In this document: positions 5,336 to 7,510 of the stretch, one piece after another
Layout of the letters: each line of letters opens with the position of its first letter
Numbering within the stretch: position 1 is the first letter of the stretch
Source: Caldifarciminota bacterium UBA2202
GTDB lineage: Bacteria > Hydrothermota > 32-111
DNA length: 7,510 nt
Assembly (NCBI GenBank): GCA_002327905.1
Contig: DCUY01000082.1
Span: 1 to 7,510, forward strand
Direction: 5' to 3'
Made by a program: the position numbers and the translations under genes
The notes under the pieces: generated by a model
What the model saw: only the letters and a program-made list of their open reading frames with translations
Told to the model about the DNA's origin: nothing
The model's database searches: none

Positions 5336-6400
5336 TTAAAGGAATTTCGTTTTTGTTTTTCTCAGTTCCATGAGATATTCGTCAGAATCCTCTTCGGGAT
5401 TGCGTATCGTCCGTAAATACTTGAAACCTATTTTTTCATAAGTCTTAATAGCCGCAGTATTTTCTGGTTCGGGTCCCATTATGCATGAATTAACATTTTC
5501 TTTGCAGAATATCACTTCATAAATGAATTTTTTTAGAATTATAGCTCCCCATCCTTTGTGAATATACTCTTCCTCTCCTATGAATATATCTGCGCCTGCA
5601 GTCTTGTCATCCGCCTGCACATATTTATTGTAATCAGGATAGTCCTTTATAAAGTATGTCTGAACAAATCCGACGGGCTTGTCGAAATGCATTGCAATAT
5701 AGCATTCTGTCGATTCCTCCCCGTTTATCCTCGGAAGATATTTAGCGCTTACTTTTTCATAAGAAGTATCATCCATCTTATACCATTCGTTCACAAAATC
5801 CGTGTTAAACCATTGAGCCATAAGCTTCAAATCAATCTCTGTGAGTCTTCTGAACCAAATTGAATCATACGGCTCGCCAGTGTATTGGTTCTTTTTAAGT
5901 TCGAAGTAAACAAGTGTTTCATCTGATTTGATTCTCTTCATTCCAATTTTTTCAAGAAGATTCTGAGAAGCTGTATTATCAAGATTGCTGTCTGCAGTTA
6001 TGATCTTCACTCCTTTTTGCCTGAAGCCCCATTCTATAAGAGCCGATACTGCTTCAAACCCATACCCCTCTCCCCTTCTGCTTTCAACAATTCCATATCC
6101 TATATCAATGCGTCCTTCGCTGTCCGGTTCTCCCTTGAATCCTCCGTCTCCAATAATCGTCCTGTCTGCTTTATCAATGAATATCCAAGCATCAAATCCG
6201 CTCGCCTCTTTCTCTTCCGTCATTCCTTCCCGTATTTTTACGATTATTTCATGAAATTCATTTTTCAGCCATTCATCTGTTTGCACTATGTTATAGTCCG
6301 AATAAGCCGTGTCGTCATTCACGATGAGTTTGTCTATGAAATCAACTGGCATAGTCATGAGTATCATTCTTTTTGTTTCAATTGTCTGCATTTTATTCAT
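5336..6400 (-). CDS. Tandem GNAT acetyltransferase, RimJ-like plus AAC(6')-like
   Basis: 354 residues with two GNAT domains. Domain 1 (about 5-168) is of the RimJ/RimL type (Acetyltransf_3): IETKRMILM at 7-15, and acetyl-CoA loop ESRRGEGYG at 106-114 followed by ALIEWGF. Domain 2 (about 180-348) resembles aminoglycoside 6'-N-acetyltransferases such as AAC(6')-Ib: FRRLTEIDL at 183-191, NEWY at 204-207, YLP at 221-223, YIAM at 234-237, the acetyl-CoA loop IHKGWG at 280-285, and GPEPENTAAIKTYEKIGF at 309-326. An aminoglycoside substrate is a guess; many domain-2 relatives modify other amines. No clear Shine-Dalgarno site precedes either M1 or M4 (ATG 6391); M4 fits the family start (MQTIETKR) slightly better. 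It follows higA by 61 bp, without an obvious promoter, so it may be read from the higBA promoter. Confidence 0.85.
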   Translation of the reverse strand: MNKMQTIETKRMILMTMPVDFIDKLIVNDDTAYSDYNIVQTDEWLKNEFHEIIVKIREGMTEEKEASGFDAWIFIDKADRTIIGDGGFKGEPDSEGRIDIGYGIVESRRGEGYGFEAVSALIEWGFRQKGVKIITADSNLDNTASQNLLEKIGMKRIKSDETLVYFELKKNQYTGEPYDSIWFRRLTEIDLKLMAQWFNTDFVNEWYKMDDTSYEKVSAKYLPRINGEESTECYIAMHFDKPVGFVQTYFIKDYPDYNKYVQADDKTAGADIFIGEEEYIHKGWGAIILKKFIYEVIFCKENVNSCIMGPEPENTAAIKTYEKIGFKYLRTIRNPEEDSDEYLMELRKTKTKFL

Positions 6401-6461
6401 TTATTGCTGAAGCTTTTAATGTTTGAATTGAAAAACATCATACGACTTGAGTTGGGAAATA

Positions 6462-6752
6462 TTATTTGCATGAATGACACAAGATAGCGGAGAGTTCTTT
6501 TTCAAAGCGGTTTCTCGCCTCTTCAATGTCATAGTCAGCCTGTAAGCCAAGCCAGAATTCAGGAGAGTTTCCAAAGTATTTTGAAAATTTCAATGCTGTT
6601 TCGGGAGTTATCGACCTCTTTCCTCTTATTATCTCAGAGACCCGTGTTTGAGAGAGCTTTGTATTCTTAGCAAGTTTGTACGGACTCACATTCATAGGTT
6701 TTAAAAATTCTTCCATCAATATTTCGCCCGGATGTATGTTTTTCAGTTTCAT
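6462..6752 (-). CDS. higA: HigA-family antitoxin
   Basis: 96 residues of the HigA (VapI) family of XRE-type antitoxins. Typical N-terminus IHPGEILMEEFLKPM at 6-20, helix-turn-helix at about 22-46 (SPYKLAKNTKLSQTRVSEIIRGKR), then SITPETALKFSKYFGNSPEFWLGLQADYDI at 47-76, all strongly conserved in the family. The end (ELSAILCHSCK) differs from common relatives. The start is fixed by AAGGAG five bases before the ATG, which overlaps the toxin's TAA; only 9 nt separate toxin stop and antitoxin start. HigA proteins neutralise the HigB RNase and repress the shared promoter. It looks intact although its toxin gene is frameshifted. Confidence 0.93.
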   Translation of the reverse strand: MKLKNIHPGEILMEEFLKPMNVSPYKLAKNTKLSQTRVSEIIRGKRSITPETALKFSKYFGNSPEFWLGLQADYDIEEARNRFEKELSAILCHSCK

Positions 6753-6761
6753 ATCTTCTCC

Positions 6762-7044
6762 TTAGTGATAATCTTTTAACTTAACTTCAGATGCATTCCC
6801 TGCAGTCCACTTGAAGCAGATTCTCCATTGGTCATTTACTTTGATGCTGTAACTGCCATTCCTTTCACCTTTCAATTTCTCAAGTTTGTTTGATGGAGCA
6901 GCCATCAGATCATTTAAAGAATGCGAATTGTTGAGCATTCTTAATTTCCTTCTTGTTATATTCTGCAACTCCTTTGAATAGTCTTTTACTCTTTCCGACA
7001 AAGTATATTTTTTCCGTCTTCTTATCGGCAAACGATATTATCAT
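6762..7044 (-). pseudogene. higB: HigB-family toxin with a one-base frameshift
   Basis: HigB toxins of the RelE fold are ribosome-dependent mRNA endonucleases of about 92 residues. Here the family N-terminus MIISFADKKTEKIYFVGKSKRLF starts at ATG 7044, but the rest (KELQNITRRKLRMLNNSHS..., LEKLKGERNGSYSIKVNDQWRICFKW, ...KDYH) lies in the next frame. Removing one A from the AAA at 6975-6973 joins them into a 93-residue protein of normal length. Uncorrected, the ATG frame ends at TGA 6912-6910 after 44 codons. The longest frame with the C-terminus would have to begin at TTG 7031, with a foreign N-terminus (PIRRRKKYTL) and no ribosome-binding site. Causes could be mutation, assembly error or a programmed +1 shift; AAAGGAG at the shift site is Shine-Dalgarno-like. 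It forms an operon with higA. Confidence 0.85.
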
Positions 7045-7058
7045 TTAGCGATAGTATC
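7034..7058. promoter_or_regulatory. Twin palindrome, candidate HigA operator
   Basis: Two 9-bp palindromes of the form GATA-N-TATC: GATATTATC at 7034-7042 and GATAGTATC at 7050-7058. Their centres are 16 bp apart, about one and a half helical turns. One covers the -10 box and the other the first codons of higB, an ideal place for autorepression. Binding by HigA is inference from its family role. Confidence 0.6.
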
Positions 7059-7079
7059 ACAAATCGTCATTAATGTCAA
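7051..7079 (-). promoter_or_regulatory. higBA promoter, apparently giving a leaderless mRNA
   Basis: Minus-strand TTGACA (7079-7074), a 17-bp spacer and TACTAT (7056-7051; 5 of 6 to consensus). Only six bases (CGCTAA) separate the -10 box from the ATG at 7044, so the expected transcription start falls on or next to that A. This supports ATG 7044 rather than TTG 7031 as the original toxin start. Confidence 0.78.
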
Positions 7080-7117
7080 GAAGAAATATAAAATAGTACG
7101 CTGGTAAAAGCAGTTAA

Positions 7118-7145
7118 TAGTTGATGGTTGATAGTTGATAGTTGA
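7118..7145 (+). repeat. Heptamer tandem array, right copy
   Basis: TAGTTGA, TGGTTGA, TAGTTGA, TAGTTGA in a row, preceded by AGTTAA. It is the inverted counterpart of the array at 103-130. Confidence 0.8.
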
Positions 7146-7202
7146 ATAAAAAGTTGTATCCGTTCCGAGATGTGTTGACAGTATGTGACTGCCGAAGAGT
7201 GT

Positions 7203-7226
7203 AGCGTCGGCTCGCACACTTCGCTT
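7203..7226 (+). repeat. 24-bp exact direct repeat, copy 1
   Basis: The 24 bases from AGCGTCGGC to ACTTCGCTT are identical to 7487-7510. Copy 1 lies within an imperfect hairpin: CGAAGAGTGT at 7193-7202 against ACACTTCG at 7216-7223, one bulged A. Copy 2 has different upstream sequence. Confidence 0.85.
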
Positions 7227-7326
7227 CGCCGCTTTGTCTCGGAAGACCTCGACGGGCGTCTGCGCAAAGCGTCCTCGCCGACTATGAGCTTTCGTGTATC
7301 AATAAGAATTTACTTGTTTGTCCTCA

Positions 7327-7368
7327 CAAAAACATTGAATAGCAAAGCGGAGCGGACTGATGTTTTTG
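7327..7368. repeat. 9-bp inverted repeat
   Basis: CAAAAACAT (7327-7335) and ATGTTTTTG (7360-7368) are exact reverse complements separated by 24 bases that include GCGGAGCGGA. It could fold as a hairpin, but no gene lies near enough on the plus strand to make it a terminator of something visible. Confidence 0.6.
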
Positions 7369-7435
7369 CTCGGAACTGTAAAGATAAGAAATTTACTCAA
7401 ATGCTGTATTATTGTTAATTGTATGTATTTGATTC

Positions 7436-7470
7436 TTGCTCAAGGCTCATGGCGCATGGCGTTTTTGTTT
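7436..7470 (+). repeat. Repeat family B, copy 3
   Basis: TTGCTCAAGGCTCATGGCGC followed by ATGGCG and a T-rich run; same orientation as 141-167 and 1934-1968. Confidence 0.6.
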
Positions 7471-7486
7471 CGCGGCACGCGGGCAC

Positions 7487-7510
7487 AGCGTCGGCTCGCA
7501 CACTTCGCTT
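7487..7510 (+). repeat. 24-bp exact direct repeat, copy 2 (reaches window end)
   Basis: Identical to 7203-7226 up to the last base of the window, so the repeat may be longer than seen. Confidence 0.85.

Larger units (their letters stand above)
7080..7510. other. Gene-free right flank with repeats
   Basis: No credible gene. Short open frames at 7076-7267 (minus) and 7185-7418 (plus) only translate the heptamer array and the GC-rich patch. The region holds the heptamer array (7118-7145), a GC-rich patch at about 7190-7285 that contrasts with the AT-rich genes, a 24-bp repeat pair, an inverted repeat at 7327-7368 and a copy of family B at 7436-7470. Confidence 0.68.

Noticed and set aside
3569..6461. 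Integron cassette array (co-oriented TA, acetyltransferase and other genes)
   Set aside because: Gene content fits, but I see no attC-like sites with the R and L box inverted repeats between the genes.
6762..7031. higB as an intact gene starting at TTG 7031
   Set aside because: No Shine-Dalgarno site, a foreign N-terminus, and the true family N-terminus is visible in the adjacent frame from ATG 7044.
7175..7180. Plus-strand TTGACA as a promoter
   Set aside because: No -10-like hexamer at 16-18 bp and no gene downstream.
7185..7418. Plus-strand open frame through the GC-rich patch, and a minus-strand one at 7076-7267
   Set aside because: Both run through the 24-bp repeat or the heptamer array and overlap the higBA upstream region; no start signals or family features.
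1..7510. CRISPR arrays, tRNA or rRNA genes, transposase genes
   Set aside because: No regularly spaced identical repeats with unique spacers, no tRNA cloverleaf or rRNA sequence, and no transposase or integrase motif on either strand.

Overview
This is an AT-rich bacterial window whose genes all lie on the minus strand; nothing convincing is coded on the plus strand. I cannot place the organism below 'bacterium'. The stop codons in use (TAA, TAG), Shine-Dalgarno sites and four near-consensus TTGACA/TATAAT promoters point to ordinary bacterial expression. The intergenic DNA is full of short, word-like, degenerate repeats, the kind found in several low-GC environmental lineages.

Read in the direction of transcription (right to left), the window holds: (1) a higBA toxin-antitoxin pair with its own promoter and a paired palindromic operator, in which the toxin gene carries a one-base frameshift; (2) a two-domain GNAT acetyltransferase whose second half resembles aminoglycoside 6'-N-acetyltransferases; (3) a two-gene operon of an XRE-HTH/ImmA-IrrE metallopeptidase regulator and a small membrane YdjM-type (DUF457) putative hydrolase, overlapping by 8 nt; (4) an AlbA_2 (Schlafen-type)/GHKL-ATPase/winged-helix protein split in two by a single in-frame TAA; and (5) an unknown 76-residue protein overlapping a ClpP-fold SDH-type serine protease.

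The ends (about 1-469 and 7080-7510) and the middle gap (1697-2014) carry no genes. They hold copies of the same repeat families, including 7-bp tandem arrays that face each other in opposite orientation across the whole gene block. A cluster of palindromes and a plus-strand hairpin with a T-run lies at 290-417.

The content (toxin-antitoxin, proteolytic regulator, ATPase with AlbA domain, serine protease with a small partner, acetyltransferase, one promoter per unit) looks like an accessory stress or defence island assembled from independent units. Two of the units are visibly damaged. The best candidates for an undescribed system are the two overlapping gene pairs: the small protein with the SDH protease, and the XRE-ImmA regulator with the membrane hydrolase. 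Their joint function is inference only.
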